The notes: generated by a model from the letters alone, not told the origin. A stretch of 64,000 bases of DNA from Scolanthus callimorphus (GCA_033964015.1 JAWWUD010000096.1:248001-312000); one strand, 5' to 3'; numbered from the stretch's first letter, positions 32,221 to 44,110 are shown. A program made the numbers and translations.

Positions 32221-33778
32221 AAAAGCCAGCGCTTCTCATCTCTTCGATGATCGACGTCTGAATCGGCACGACTGAATTGTACGTTCAGCACGGCACTGAA
32301 CACGGCTGCGCAAGTCGTGCCGCACGGCAAATGGCCCGACTCTGATTGAAACGTCGAGCCTGTGTTGTACCCAACCAACAAGCGTAAGGACGATCCTTTT
32401 AATCTTTACTAGAATTTACTGTCTCCGTCTTTACCGTTAATTATGGTTATGCGTTAAGTTGCGGATTTGTGTCATTACGCAGTCTATACGCACACTGTTA
32501 TCACTGCGTAAAGTAAATATTGACGCAAAAGAAAAGGATGCGTAAACATCTGTAAATGTTTCCTTTTCGTTACGTTTACTTTCAAAATTCATCCGTAAAA
32601 GTAAGGAGTCTTGGTGTTCAGATGACGTCATCGAAATCCTAACTTGAAATATGGACTCTGTGAAACTGTGCTTTTCAGACCTATTACAGTTCCCCAATAG
32701 GAGTCTTCGCACCAAATTTAATCGGATTCCCGTTTTTATCTCCTGATATATCGGTCCTGCAATTACTGTCACGCAACACTATCACGCTTCTTTGAGGCAT
32801 TGATTTCTGGTGCTACCTTGTAAATACATACAATATAATATGCACCTCGGGGGTCAGCGGTTGTTTACATTGAAAAAAGTGCTGGCGGAACTTGTCGTCT
32901 ACACCAGAAACTAGAGCAATATTTACAGACAATGGGAGAGTGAATTCCAGTCAACTATTGTACGGGGGATGAATCTAAATTTGTATATGTTCGTACGAGC
33001 ATACAAGGGAATGAAATATGAGGTGTGCATACATGCCTGGTACATCGCTTGGGCTTAGCTAATACTGCGGCCGGTATTACTCTCCTCATTTCGCGCCATA
33101 TTTCAGATAATTCTCCCGTTTCGAGCATTCGGTGGCAAACATGCTAAATAAGTGCAAATTAATCACATTTTGGATGGTGCTAGCTCATATTGTGGCCTTT
33201 AGGCACATTTGGTAATTTGACCGCCATGTTGGAGTCCTTCCGAGGGACTCCAACATGGCGGCGCCATACATTTTACTGTAAGCAGTTTTCACATTAGTTC
33301 GCTTATATCTCGCTTGCAATATAAGATACCAGTCTAAAACTTGGCAAATCTAGAGCTGGCATAAGGGTATTTGCGGGATCCGGGATTTGATCGAATTTTG
33401 TAGCGGGATTCGCGGGAAGATGCAAAATGTTTTGATGAGCTACAATTGTTGTGCTAGAGTAATTTGCACCTGACCAATAACTAGCCATTGGCGTCCTTTG
33501 ATTTTCTTAATCGGACAGCATGGAGTTCTATTTAACAGGGCTTGAAATTGCGACTCGCCAACGCGCCTAGATTTTTGGCTCAGGCGAACATGCAATTATT
33601 TCTCTTCTTTTTCAATCGCATTTATGTTCATAAACTGAATTAATAATTCATCGTGAAAAAAATAGTCTTAATCGATTATGATAAAATGAGAGAAAACTAT
33701 TCTACGCGCTAGCCGACAGAAATGGGATCAGAAACAACGCGCTACCGTTTCTATTCGTTAAAACTAAAGAACTTAATT
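32221..33778. other. No gene seen; small perfect hairpin at 33223-33259
   Basis: GCCATGTTGGAGTCC and its inverse GGACTCCAACATGGC flank a loop of a few bases at 33223-33259. The 111-codon open frame at 32437-32772 (minus) has no recognisable features. Confidence 0.45.
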
Positions 33779-34092
33779 AAGGCTGGTGTACACTTGCGAC
33801 TTTTGTTGCATTTTCTCGCGGTGTGATTTTTCTCTCTGACTCTGACTCCCTAGTGTAAACGAGATGATTTCTCTGCTCTCTTTCCTTCAAATCCCAGCAA
33901 GTTGCAAAGAACTTCGAACATGTTTGAAACTTCCGCGACATCTGCACACGACAAAAATCGCGGCAGATCGCGCCGAGTTGCACGTACCTACAATTGTAGG
34001 TTTGCATTATAGTGATGTTGAGTTGACGCGTACGTACGAGAAAAATCGGCGCGACTCGCGCGACAAAAATTGCAAGTGTAAACGGGCTTTAC
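33779..34092. mobile_element. MITE related to the GGTGCACACTTGCGAC family
   Basis: GCTGGTGTACACTTGCGACT at the left is inverted at the right (ATTGCAAGTGTAAACGGGCT). The terminal sequence resembles the ends of the larger element at 50682-53093. Confidence 0.65.
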
Positions 34093-34659
34093 CATTGTAT
34101 GCATTGCACGCGACCTCAAAATTCAATGTTGCGGTTGGGGCGATTTCTAACTGTCAATCAAACCAAAACGCTGGATTCGACTGCTTCAGTGGGTCGACAT
34201 TGATTGCAAAATCAACCAAAATGGATTTAACCTATCCTTTGGCTTCCCTTTCTGTTAATGTCAAGCCCTGTAATATATGTACTATTCGTGGTCCATGTTT
34301 TGTGAAAAACATTCCTGCCGATGGACTCTGAAATTTCTAGTTTGAAGATGATCCGTGATCGAGTTTTTGTGCTGTGTTTTACAGTTGGACAACAGAAATA
34401 CTCCATGCAATAATGCCAAAGCTATCACAAAATGCTATAAAAAATGATTCCTGCTTGTGATTAAATGGTCAATACCCCTCTTCAACACTCTGGGTTTAAT
34501 ATTCATTTGAAGTATACAGAAAGAAATTAAAACAGAAAAGTTATTATTATAGTAAGGACCCCGGAAAATTCCAGCGGGAGGAGTTATCTAAAGAAAGGGG
34601 GGGGGGCTTCTCCTCATCGCGAGGAAACTCAAAGCGGCTGGAGGATTGGAGGATTTACG

Positions 34660-35090
34660 GCCCGGGGGGGGGGGGGGGGAGACTCCCCATATTTTCAGAC
34701 GGGGGTGCTCGTCCTTTCCTTAATTAGGTATAAAATTGACAGACGTGCTATCTCTTAAGGGTGTTTAAAGTCAGCCCTATCCCTTAGGGGAGTCTCAGAC
34801 CAATCCTTGCCCAGATATATTGGTACGGCCACCAGAACCGATATTTACAAAGGAAACTTGGTTGAAAACCCTAAAAGACCTAAATTCGCTTTTATTTGTT
34901 TTGACCTGCCAAAATTTGCTATCTTTTAGGGGTAAATTCGGCGGTCGCCACGCGAAATTTGCTTTCTTTTAGGGGTTAATTTGCTGTTTACCACACCCAT
35001 TATGCTATCCCTTAGGGTCAAAATCAATTTTCCCGACGAGCACCCCGTCTAAAATATTGGGAGCCCCCCCCCCCCCCCCCCCCGGGTTTA
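34660..35090. mobile_element. Poly-G/poly-C flanked inverted-repeat element
   Basis: A G homopolymer with GACTCCCCATATTTTCAGAC then GGGGGTGCTCGTC on the left is matched by GACGAGCACCCCGTCTAAAA and a C homopolymer on the right. The interior repeats CCCTTAGGGG and TTTAGGGGTAAA words. Fragments occur at about 19740-19880, 23310-23430 and 49740-49870. Confidence 0.65.
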
Positions 35091-35439
35091 CGGGCTGCAT
35101 GATTAGATGGCGCAAAAATTGCTACCGCTCAGCTTACAACCATGGCCACGACAACCCCCTACTCTTACGAAGAGTGCCCTGGAAATTCCAAGGGGAAGGG
35201 TCTAACACGTCATCAATACGTTTTGAGCGTCCACTGTTTCAACGATCGAAGTTGAACACCAAAACGTATTGATCACGTGGCACATAAACCATGCATCACG
35301 TGGTATATAAAACGCGAACAGCCACAGACGGGTCGAAATACCAAGGTTGCCGGGGTCTACTGGTGAAACAAACAAAAATACCCTGATCAAAACCGTCGTT
35401 TTGAAACGCTCACGGCCAAAACCAAGTTTATTTTTTATT

Positions 35440-37800
35440 TACATGATTCGCCCATAATGTAAAGGGCAGGGCATACCAACAGAGCGGTGCTCCAATAACA
35501 GGTTCCCTTAATAATATACTAAGTACAATATAAAAATCAAAAAATAATACATAAATAATGGTAAAACGCGATACAAAAAATAGAGAGAAAAAAAAAATCA
35601 AAACAGTACGGGTTGGGTTTTAGCAGCATAGACTGGTGACTAGCGAGTCCAATGGCCTAGATTGATGACATTTTACACATATGGTCTTAAAGGTTTGAGG
35701 TATGGCCGGGTCATATACAGTAGTAGTTAAATCCATATAATAATGGAATAGAGAAAGCTTGAAAGTTGACAGAGCAGTGATATTTCTCAGATTACTAGGC
35801 AACGTGTTCCACGTTCTTGGACTTCTGATGTAAAAACTATTTTGATAAGTGACCGTTTTACATCTACTAACTTGTAAAAGTGGCCCCAGGGCGGAACCTG
35901 AGCGCCTAGTGACACGCGTTGGTACGCTCATTCTAATATTGATGTCAGAGTTGTCACGTATGCGCTTAAATATGTACACTAGATCTAAATATTCATGCCA
36001 ATACGTTACAGGAAGTATGCTCAGTTTACAGAGTCTTTGAGGGTAGGCTATCTCAGTTCGAAATGGCAGCGACAAGATGAACTTAGTGGCGCGGCGCTGT
36101 ACGCGTTCCAAGGTCTGTATATTTTGGACATTCTGAGGCGCCCATACTTGACTGCAGTAGCCGATCTTGCTTCTCACCAAGGTCAAGTAGAGGGTCTTTC
36201 TAAATTGCGGGTCCCTTGTGTCAAAACTAGACCTCCTCACAAAACCTAGCATTTTGTTGGCCTTGCTGGTTACCTCTTGCACGTGAAGATTCCACTTGAG
36301 GTCCTTTGAGATGATTACGCCAAGGTCTTTTTGCTGATCGATTGCCTTCAACGTCTCGCCATACAAGCTGTAAGGAAACTTTATAGGTCGGACATTTCTC
36401 GTGACACAAAGAAGACCACATTTTGACTGGTTTAAATCCATCTGCCACTTGTTGCACCATGTCGCAATAGCATCGATGTCTGTCTGTAAGGCTACCGCGT
36501 CCTCCACACCTCTGATAGGATGGTAACATTTAGTATCGTCCGCAAACAAGGCGACAGATGACGTACTAGAAATGCAGCCAGGGAGATCGTTAACATAGAT
36601 CAGGAAAAGCAACGGCCCGAGAATAGAGCCCTGAGGTACCCCAGACAACACCGGCAGAGGTTGTGATGTCTCTCCAAGGACGGTCACCCGCTGAAAACGA
36701 CCGGAGAGGTAGTCCTGGAGCCAGCACAGAAGGTCTCCGGAAATGCCAAAGCGCATTAATTTCGACTAAAGAAGATTGTGATTGACTTTGTTGAAGGCTT
36801 TAGCAAAGTCTAGATACAGAGTATCAACCTGACATCTGCCATCAAGAGAGTTCCCTATCTCGCTCAAGACGCAAAGCAGTTGGGACACCGTAGACTTGCC
36901 CTTCAAGAATCCGAATTGCAGTTGGTGAAGTTTGAGCGCGACATGCTCGATAACCCTGTTGTAAATGCACCTCTCAAGCACTTTAGACACGAGCGACAAA
37001 AGTGAAATAGGTCGATAATTATTCGCGAGTCCAGCATCCCCACCCTTGGGGATAGGAGTAATGTTGGACAATTTCCATTCCTTGGGTAGCTTGCCAACTG
37101 CTAGGCTTTTGTTGAAAAGCGCAGTTAGAGATGAACAGATGCACGCAGCACAGTTTTTCAGCAGATTAGCAGGTATCCTATCGGGCCCAGTAGCCTTATT
37201 AACGTCCAGAGCAGAGAGGCTATCATAGACCTCCTCAGCTGTGATGATAACATCCGATAGTATAGCAGAGGAGTCGTCAGCTGCACTGACTGTCGAGGGT
37301 ACATCAATCTCAGAGGTCTTGGTATTGAAGACTGAGAAAAAGAACTGGTTGAATAAATTAGCAATGTCGCCAGGATTATCAGCAGTTACAAGTGTTTCGG
37401 TGTCTTTAAACCATTTGATCTTGTTTGGTATACTTGAATGCCTGGAGACAGATTTGAAAACAGACCAGAACTTTTTGCTGCTAGTTTTCAGAAGACTGGG
37501 CAGAGCATGGAAGAATTCTTTGCGCTTGTTGTTTAATAGTGATTTAACTTGGCTCCTTAGATCTCGGAACTTATCCCATAATCTTGGACACTGGGTCTGC
37601 TTTGCCCTTTTCCTGAAGAAGTCCTTCTTGTTGATAAGGTACTATCGAACCAGGGAGGGGAGCTCCGCCTCGCGAAACTTTTTCTTGGGATGTGGTCAGC
37701 GGCTGCCCTCAGGAAGTATTTACCTTATTTGGAAGTCATTGTAGATCCCCTTCTGATAAGAATCTCGGCAACATTTGCCAGAAAAAGACTGAATTTTGAG
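35440..37800 (-). pseudogene. Non-LTR retrotransposon reverse transcriptase (LINE), nearly intact
   Basis: The minus strand is open through most of an RT region. From about 37600 it reads linker sequence (KKDFFRKRAK), then NITPIPKGGDAGLANNYRPI and FGFLKGKSTVSQLL, then DTLYLDFAKAFNKV, SGVPQGSILGPLLFLIYVND and the catalytic FADDTK, followed by the C-terminal region to a stop at 35620. One in-frame TAG (about 36763-36765) interrupts it between NHNLL and SKLMRFG. Upstream, PPWFD lies one frame away from KKDFF, so a frameshift is also present. No endonuclease domain is seen, so the copy is 5'-truncated. CR1/L2/jockey-type affinity is likely; the clade is not resolved. Confidence 0.85.
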
Positions 37801-38320
37801 CGAGAACTTCCAGGCATTTGAGCGACTCGATATTTCAAAACATCCTCCATGTTGGATCTAGCTTAGCAGCCTGGCCTGATCTATTTTGAGACTCTACAGG
37901 GAACCCGCGCGGCTCGCCCCAGTCTCCTTATAGACATTTTCCGCTCCAAAGAACGATACAAAATGAATCGGTAAACTGGTAGTTCCACTCATTATAGCAG
38001 AGCTTGTATGTACTCCTACCCTGGCTTGTATTGTGAGCGCGATCCTTCTGAATAGGATTTCAGTTGGATTGTTTTTGTGACTCTCGTGATCTTTAGAATC
38101 TGTGCGCAGCGCTATTTCTTAAAGGGTATTCAGGTGTCGAAAACTAAACGCAAGGTAAATATACTTAGGCCTAGAATATACGCCGGTTAATCATGAGCCG
38201 TTCATATACTGCAAATGAACTTAGACAACTAATAACGGTTCTTAAAAATACGCATTATGCCATACGCCTCAATGCGCTTACAATGGTGTAGTTAAAATAA
38301 AATTAGAACTATAATTTATT
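37801..38320. other. No gene seen
   Basis: Mixed sequence between the LINE and a MITE. No open frame with recognisable motifs and no clear inverted ends. Confidence 0.4.
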
Positions 38321-38495
38321 ATATAAACACCAATGAAATACCAGGTGATCTCCCGCGCGAAAACTTGATATCTTCACACGTGAAAATATCATGTTATTTT
38401 CACATGTGAAAATATCACACTTGCCTTTGCTGAATGCTCGATTTTTAAGCTTAACTCAAATAAAATTTGAATTTGGTATTTCATTGATGTTTATA
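38321..38495. mobile_element. MITE with ATAAACACCAATGAAATACC ends
   Basis: TATAAACACCAATGAAATAC is inverted at the right (GGTATTTCATTGATGTTTAT). The centre contains GTGAAAATATCA in alternating orientation. Confidence 0.75.
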
Positions 38496-38607
38496 CAATA
38501 AACAGAACATTACATGACCGCTTGAGTAGCAGGGACATTTGCATACGCATGCGCGGCTTAGATTTATTTAACTCCCTCATGCCTCGGAGAAGGGTCATGA
38601 CAGCTCA

Positions 38608-38865
38608 ATGTTTACGGTATTTGACCGTGATATGTGGAACGAAATTGAAATGAATTACTCCAGAATTCGCCTAAAGGTTTTTTATCTATGTCTTTGCTGC
38701 CTATTCTATGGAAAGGAACATGCAATAGGTTCGAGTTGTTATCACGGGACGTTCAAAGAAACTCAAGCTTCGTCAATATTGCAGCCATGTTGTCTTGTTA
38801 CATCCCGTAATTGGAGGTTGCTTGCTCATTTTAAAGGAGAACCTGAATCATTTCACATACGGTAA
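38608..38865 (+). CDS. Candidate first exon of a secreted protein (uncertain)
   Basis: The frame opens with ATG at 38608, with a second in-frame ATG before NYSRIRLKVFYLCLCCLFYG, which looks like a signal peptide. A Cys-containing segment follows. A strong donor (ACG then GTAAGT) lies at about 38860. No downstream exon was found on this strand before the minus-strand gene. It could be a chance frame. Confidence 0.25.
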   Translation: MFTVFDRDMWNEIEMNYSRIRLKVFYLCLCCLFYGKEHAIGSSCYHGTFKETQASSILQPCCLVTSRNWRLLAHFKGEPESFHIR

Positions 38866-38869
38866 GTTT

Positions 38870-39603
38870 CTCTATGGTAAGCATTGGGCATGTTTTGAAG
38901 TCAATCTTGATAATTTGCGTTTGCGATTGTCGAGAACACCAGTGAACATTCTGTTTAATATCAGTTTTCAAGTAAATTATATTGAATGCTCCGAGCCCGC
39001 TAAAATTCCAGCAAGGTCACTTCTCCATGTTAAATCTTTGTTGATTGTTCTCAACCAACCAAGGGTATCATCAAGAAACGATTAAACTAGCCATGAAAAT
39101 TCGCTGATCATATGAATTATACTATTGAACTCAAATGACTATTGAACCTGTTCAAATTATGCGTAACACCATTGAAGCCGATACCACCACAGAATGACAA
39201 ATATATCGTATTTATGTGTCTGACCGATGTCGCAATACTATAAGGTTGTTGAGAGTGCAGATTAAACAGAGATCGCTTTGAGTTAAATACGTAATAAATA
39301 ACAATATTTCGCCATCAATTTTTCTTGCATAATTTGCAATGGTGGCCTCCTCTTTTATGTGCTATAGAAAAATATCGAGCTCATTTCTCCATCTTAGTTT
39401 TAGCATGATTTTAACCAGTAATGATCCAGCTGTTAATTTGTTAACATTTTCTTGTGTTCAAAATTCGCTAACATAACTAAAACGTTTTTTTATTGTTGTA
39501 CTTTTGTGATTTTTGTTGCACGTGCAGGTCTTTAACGACTTTTAGTAATGTTGACATATTTCATCCATCTTATTTTTCCAGATCTTCTGAATTGTAACAG
39601 GGG
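38870..39603. other. No gene seen
   Basis: AT-rich. The frame at 38795-39085 has no recognisable domain. Confidence 0.4.
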
Positions 39604-40633
39604 CCACGATGGTCGGTTGCTAGGGCTTTTTCTCCCGGAAGCTACTTAAATTAAATTTTAGGCTCAACGAGGAGTAGATTGTATTCCAAATGAAGCAAAA
39701 CAATACGAAACATCTTACTCAAGAAAAAATTCCAATTTTGTACAATTGTAAAGGTATTTTTCGTGTTTTCTTGAAAATATGACGTCATAAGTGACTCCTA
39801 TTTTTAGTAACAACATCGAAAATTTGTAAAGCAGTGTTGAAAACGTTACAAACTTTTTTGCTACACAAAAATAAGATTTATAGCGAAAACTCCAACTCAA
39901 TCCGATAAAATGGTGTGAAGTTACAGCTAATGAAAGGATTCAAATTCCCGCCTGATGACCATATATGGTCAATATTGAGGCGATTTAAACGCGAGGAAGA
40001 ATTGATGGTTCGACACAGGAACAAAGACAACGTTGCATAAAATCAAAATTGTAGTTTTTTCAACTTGAGGTTTGTGGGGCTATGACGCGTTTTTCGTCAC
40101 GAAATACGTCATAACGACGCCATTATGGCCAATTATGACGTATTTTGTGACGAAAATCGCGTCATAGCCCCACATACCTCAAATTGAAAAAACTACAATT
40201 TCAATTTTATACAACACTGTCCTTGTTCCTGTGTCGAACCATTAATTCTTCCTCGCGTTTAAATAGCCTCAATATTGACCATATATGGTCATTAGGCGGG
40301 AATTTTGAATTCTTTCATTAGCTGTAACTTCACGCCATTTTACCCAATCGAGATGCGGTTTTCGCCATAAATCATAACATTCTATAAAGAAAACTAATAT
40401 ATCATTTGGACTGTTTCTTTCCTAAATTTTTATACTAATGTCAAATTTGGTAATCAATTATGACGTCACAATAGCAGTCACATGGGATCACATGTCACAA
40501 ATTGAAAGATAATTTATTAACCTACTTTCCTGCCAAGTTTCGTCACATTCGATCCAAACTACTTCTGTCTATGCCCGGAAACTCTCAGTTTTGAGAGGTG
40601 TGGGAGAAAAAGCCCTAGCAACCGACCACCGTG
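39604..40633. mobile_element. 1.03-kb near-perfect palindromic (foldback) element
   Basis: CACGATGGTCGGTTGCTAGG with GCTTTTTCTCCC is inverted at the far end (GGGAGAAAAAGCCCTAGCAA then CCGACCACCGTG). Pairing runs through to a centre near 40118, for example GGGGCTATGACGCGTTTTTC with GAAAATCGCGTCATAGCCCC. Arms are about 500 bp. No coding capacity. Confidence 0.85.
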
Positions 40634-41307
40634 CATTTTCACACCATCAATGTTGTGATTCAAACTGTGACAGAATATGCAACTAAAGAGCTATAGGGAT
40701 GGCCTCTAGGCAGGATAGGGGTCGGGTGTTTTGAGTGAATACCTTCTTTGTAATTGGAAGTGTTTCTCTAGCGTCTTAAAAATGACTTGTTCTGCCAAGA
40801 AATAAACTCAGTAAACATTTCCATTTGTCGTTCGTCGTAGATTTTGTAATATTGATTGTGGCAGTCGTCCAGGGCTATAAACCTCGATGGGTGGGTGAGG
40901 GGTCTTCAAGGTTTGAAAAAAATTGTATGTATACTATCATAAATTACGTTTTCTTCTGAATTCAGCAATGGCTTTTCTATGGTAGTATATCGTGGTGCTC
41001 AAGCTGCATGCTATCATCATCGTTTGAAACCATTTCCGTAACACTGGTCGTAACATGGCTTAAAAGTGGAGTCAGAACGTGTCCTGTCGACATCTCGTTT
41101 GTTGCACACAGAACACTAGAGCTTATCGTAGAAATATTTTGATTTACAAAATAAAGAAAAACGAAAAGTGCGAGCTGAAAATTTCGCGCCTTTATGTCAA
41201 TTCCGACTAAAACAATGAAAATTGGCGATTATAGCGCCCGGAATCACATTGAATTGGTCAGCGGATTCGTGCATGCGCAGTACAGAAGTCCCTGCTACTG
41301 ACCGCTT

Positions 41308-41414
41308 GGAGATACGAATTTTATCTTCTCGTGTTAAAAAATTATCTTACTCGTTCGCTGCGCTCACTCGTGAGATAAATTTTCAACACACTCGAAGATA
41401 AAATTCGTATCTCC
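41308..41414. repeat. Hairpin repeat, about 45-bp arms
   Basis: GGAGATACGAATTTTATCTT then CTCG pairs with CGAAGATAAAATTCGTATCT; the inner arms AAAAAATTATCTTACTCG and CGTGAGATAAATTTT also pair around a GCTGCGCTC loop. Confidence 0.8.
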
Positions 41415-41631
41415 GCGCGGCCATGTAATATCCTCTATATAGTTTAAATTATATAATAATTACATAAAAAACGCAAAATATAAAAATCATTAACGTAAAT
41501 AAAAAATCAAAGGGCTCAGGGGTGTCCTCATTTGCATTAGGATCGAACGGCTCACATGATTAAACTGACGTTTGTCCAAGGCCTAAGTCAATCAAAACAA
41601 AACCCATTCAACAACTGGCAAATCAGGAGAC

Positions 41632-41637
41632 TTTAAT
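41632..41637 (-). promoter_or_regulatory. Possible polyadenylation signal ATTAAA of the lectin/TLDc gene
   Basis: ATTAAA on the minus strand lies about 96 bases past the TLDc stop codon. It is the nearest common signal variant I noticed. Confidence 0.4.
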
Positions 41638-41732
41638 TCTGCGAACTCTCAATTAACATTTCCTAACACCAAACTGCAGGGTTTTGGTATTTTTAAAAAC
41701 ACACCAAGTGGGTGGCTGCATAGAATGAGATG

Positions 41733-42021
41733 CTAAGTAGTTTCATAGAACACCTCTATGTCACTTGGAGTAAAGGTAGAGCTGCCTGTAAAGTAAAATC
41801 CAGGGTCGTAGTAAGTATTGCCCTTGGCTTGATATGAATTCTTGTTGCTGGACGCGTAGTTGGAGATGTAAAGATCGTGACCATTATCGGTCCGTAGTTC
41901 GAGCCGCAATAGATGGCGTACTGGTTATTCCTTAGTATCGGCAATTTCACTGGAGTGAATCCATTTGGATTATAGAGCGAGAACAGAAAGGATCGAGTGG
42001 AACGTGTGTAGCCACTGTGCG
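41733..42021 (-). CDS. Exon: C-terminal half of TLDc domain, with frameshift, and stop
   Basis: The acceptor TTTTTTCAG ends at 42022. The first frame reads SGYTRSTRSFLFSLYNP, then NNQYAIYCGSNYGP. The expected continuation GHDLYISNYASSNKNSY through FTPSDIEVFYETT and TAG is in another frame. The exon is 289 bp; with its phase-1 entry, 288 or a similar multiple would not restore both halves, but one extra base (or seven) would. The break lies at the normally conserved GP-to-GHDLYI segment near 41885. TLDc identity is secure; function of this copy is doubtful. Confidence 0.75.
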
Positions 42022-42089
42022 CTGAAAAAAGAATCCCCGTGTTACATTGTGATTATCGTAGAGTAGAAGCAGCACATCAACAAGGGCCT

Positions 42090-42650
42090 CCGTCACCTCT
42101 TGATGGGCGTCCGAAGCACAGGGAGCCCATCAACAGGAGTCTCCATCACCTATTGGTGAGCGTCCGAACCACAGGGAGACCATCAACAGGAGCCTCCATC
42201 ACCTATTGGTGGGCGTCCGAAGCACAGGGAGCCCATCAAGAGGAGCCTCCATCACCTATTGGTAGGCGTCCGAAGCACAGGGAGTCCATCAAGAGGAGCC
42301 TCCATCACCTATTGGTGGGCGTCCAAAGCACAGGGAGCCCATCAACAGGAGTCTCCATCACCTGTTGATGGGCGTCCAAAGCACAGGGAGCCCATCAACA
42401 GGGGTCTCCATCACCCTATTGGTGGGCGTCCAAAGCACAGGGAGCCCATCAACAGGGTCTCCATCACCTATTGATGGGTGTCCAAAGCACAGGGAGCCCA
42501 TCAACAGGGGTCTCCATCACCCTATTGGTGGGCGTCCAAAGCACAGGGAGCCCATCAACAGGGTCTCCATCACCTATTGATGGGTGTCCAAAGCACAGGG
42601 AGCCCATCAACAGGGTCTCCATCACCTATTGATGGGTGTCCAAAGCACAG
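42090..42650. repeat. Minisatellite A, 53-bp period, about eleven copies
   Basis: Units contain CAGGGAGCCCATCAACAGG followed by (A)GTCTCCATCACC, TATTGGTGGGCGTCC and AAAGCA. CAGGGAG recurs at 42119, 42172, 42225, 42278, 42331, 42384 and on, with later units of 52 or 54 bp. It lies in the intron between the two TLDc exons. It shares its core with minisatellite B. Confidence 0.92.
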
Positions 42651-42687
42651 GCGTATATGAATCTACTGAGTCCTGCGAGAATTAGTT

Positions 42688-43116
42688 GTCATTGCCGAGT
42701 TTCATATCGCGAGGGACTGCGTACGAATCCCTTAATATTACGATAGTCAAAACAAGATCTACTAATAGTAAGAAAGAGCTCATCTACTTGTGCAAAATCC
42801 GAAAATTTGATGTAAATTGGGTCAATAATGACAAAGATATAGCAATTCAAAAACTCCCAAATGTAATAAGAAACGTACGGTCCGCGGACATTTCTGTCGA
42901 TTTTGTCCGGACGCCATACGTTTCTAATTAAATTTTTGAGTTTTGAAATTTTTGTACCTTGGTCAGTATTGATGTATGTCAGTATTCGATTAACACCAAA
43001 TTTTCGGATTTTACACAAATCGATGTGCTTTTTCTTACTAAGTGGGTCTTGTTTTGACTATCGTAATATTAAGGGATTCGTACGCAGTCGCTCACGATAT
43101 GAAACTCGGCAATGAC
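42688..43116. mobile_element. Palindromic MITE in the TLDc intron
   Basis: GTCATTGCCGAGTTTCATAT is inverted at the right (ATATGAAACTCGGCAATGAC). Inner arms (CCTTAATATTACGATAGTCA then AAACAAGA) pair across the whole length. Confidence 0.8.
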
Positions 43117-43320
43117 TTACAAATTATGCCCATCTCTCAAAAGAAAGATGGTTGAAATCAGCGCCGCCATCGCACTTCACGTGTTGAACCAGCATTCTCA
43201 CTTTCAAAGTACAAATTTCAAGTTCGAATTCCAAATCCGTAGTCTAAAAATATACTCTTCTCTCCCCATGCTTATGGCGGCTAGACCAAGAGCGAGTAGT
43301 TGGAGGCTAATGTTGACGGG

Positions 43321-43616
43321 TTCCTGTGTATATGGCTAGACCTAGTGGAGAAGACGTGGCGCCTTAGATGGGTTCCTCACCCTTCTCCTCTCATGTGTGT
43401 ATGACTAGACCTAGTGGAGTAGATGGAGTCTCCTGTTGATGGGCTCCCTGTGCATATGGCTAGACCTAGTGGAGTAGATGGAGACTCCTGTTGACGGGCT
43501 CCCTGTGCATATGACTAGACCTAGTGGAGTAGATGGAGACTCCTGTTGATGGGCTCCCTGTGCATATGGCTAGACCTAGTGGAGTAGAAGGAGGCTCCTG
43601 TTGATGGGCTCGACAA
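43321..43616. repeat. Minisatellite B, 55-bp period, reverse orientation
   Basis: Units read GGCTAGACCTAGTGGAGTAG then ATGGAGACTCCTGTTGATGG and GCTCCCTGTGCATAT, the reverse complement of the units at 63190-64000. TAGACC recurs at 43461, 43516 and 43571. Earlier units are less regular. Same intron as minisatellite A. Confidence 0.88.
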
Positions 43617-43864
43617 GAGCTAATCAAATGCAAACTGTTGTTATTTCGCTCTCCCTGTTCTCCCTTCAATGTTGTCCAAATTAAATTGTGTCCAGTTCTT
43701 CTTCCCGGTCAACAATGGGAGCATGTGGGAGGGGGGGGGGGGGGGGGGGGGGGCAGATGTTCCAACAAATTATGCATTTGATCGACGACCAACCAGCCAA
43801 CCTTGGTTGGTTGGTAATGATTATTCCGTTTGTATGATTTACAAGAGTCTTACAAGATACTTAC

Positions 43865-44110
43865 AGTTCCAAGACTTATCCGTGTAGCCGCCAAAGTAAT
43901 AACCGCTCGCAATGACAATGGTGACAGTCGGTCCTTTGCTGTCACATCGGGAGTGGAATGTAGAGGCAGCCCATCCATCACTTGCCGCCCGCCAGCATCT
44001 GACCCACACACTCCTAGAGCTGCTCTGGATAACACTGGCCAGGTATGAGTTCAGCTTATTGATGTAGTTCGTATGTCCTCTCAGAATGCTCGACTCTGTA
44101 CTGAACCCAC
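43865..44110 (-). CDS. Exon: N-terminal half of TLDc domain
   Basis: 246 bp, phase 1 to phase 1 (acceptor CTTACAG, donor GTAAGT). It encodes GFSTESSILRGHTNYINKL, then VWVRCWRAASDGWAASTFH, CDSKGPTVTIV and FGGYTDKSWN. The order S-x-I-L, W-x-x-x-x-R-A-S-x-D-G-W, F-H-x-x-C-D, G-P-T and F-G-G-Y is the signature of TLDc domains. No defect seen in this half. Confidence 0.85.

Noticed and set aside
33864..34331. 155-codon plus-strand frame
   Set aside because: Most of it lies in a MITE (33779-34092) and it has no recognisable domain.
42039..42660. Several overlapping repetitive open frames (STGSPSTGVSI-type)
   Set aside because: They are read-throughs of the 53-bp minisatellite, which is not a multiple of three; no fixed protein repeat.
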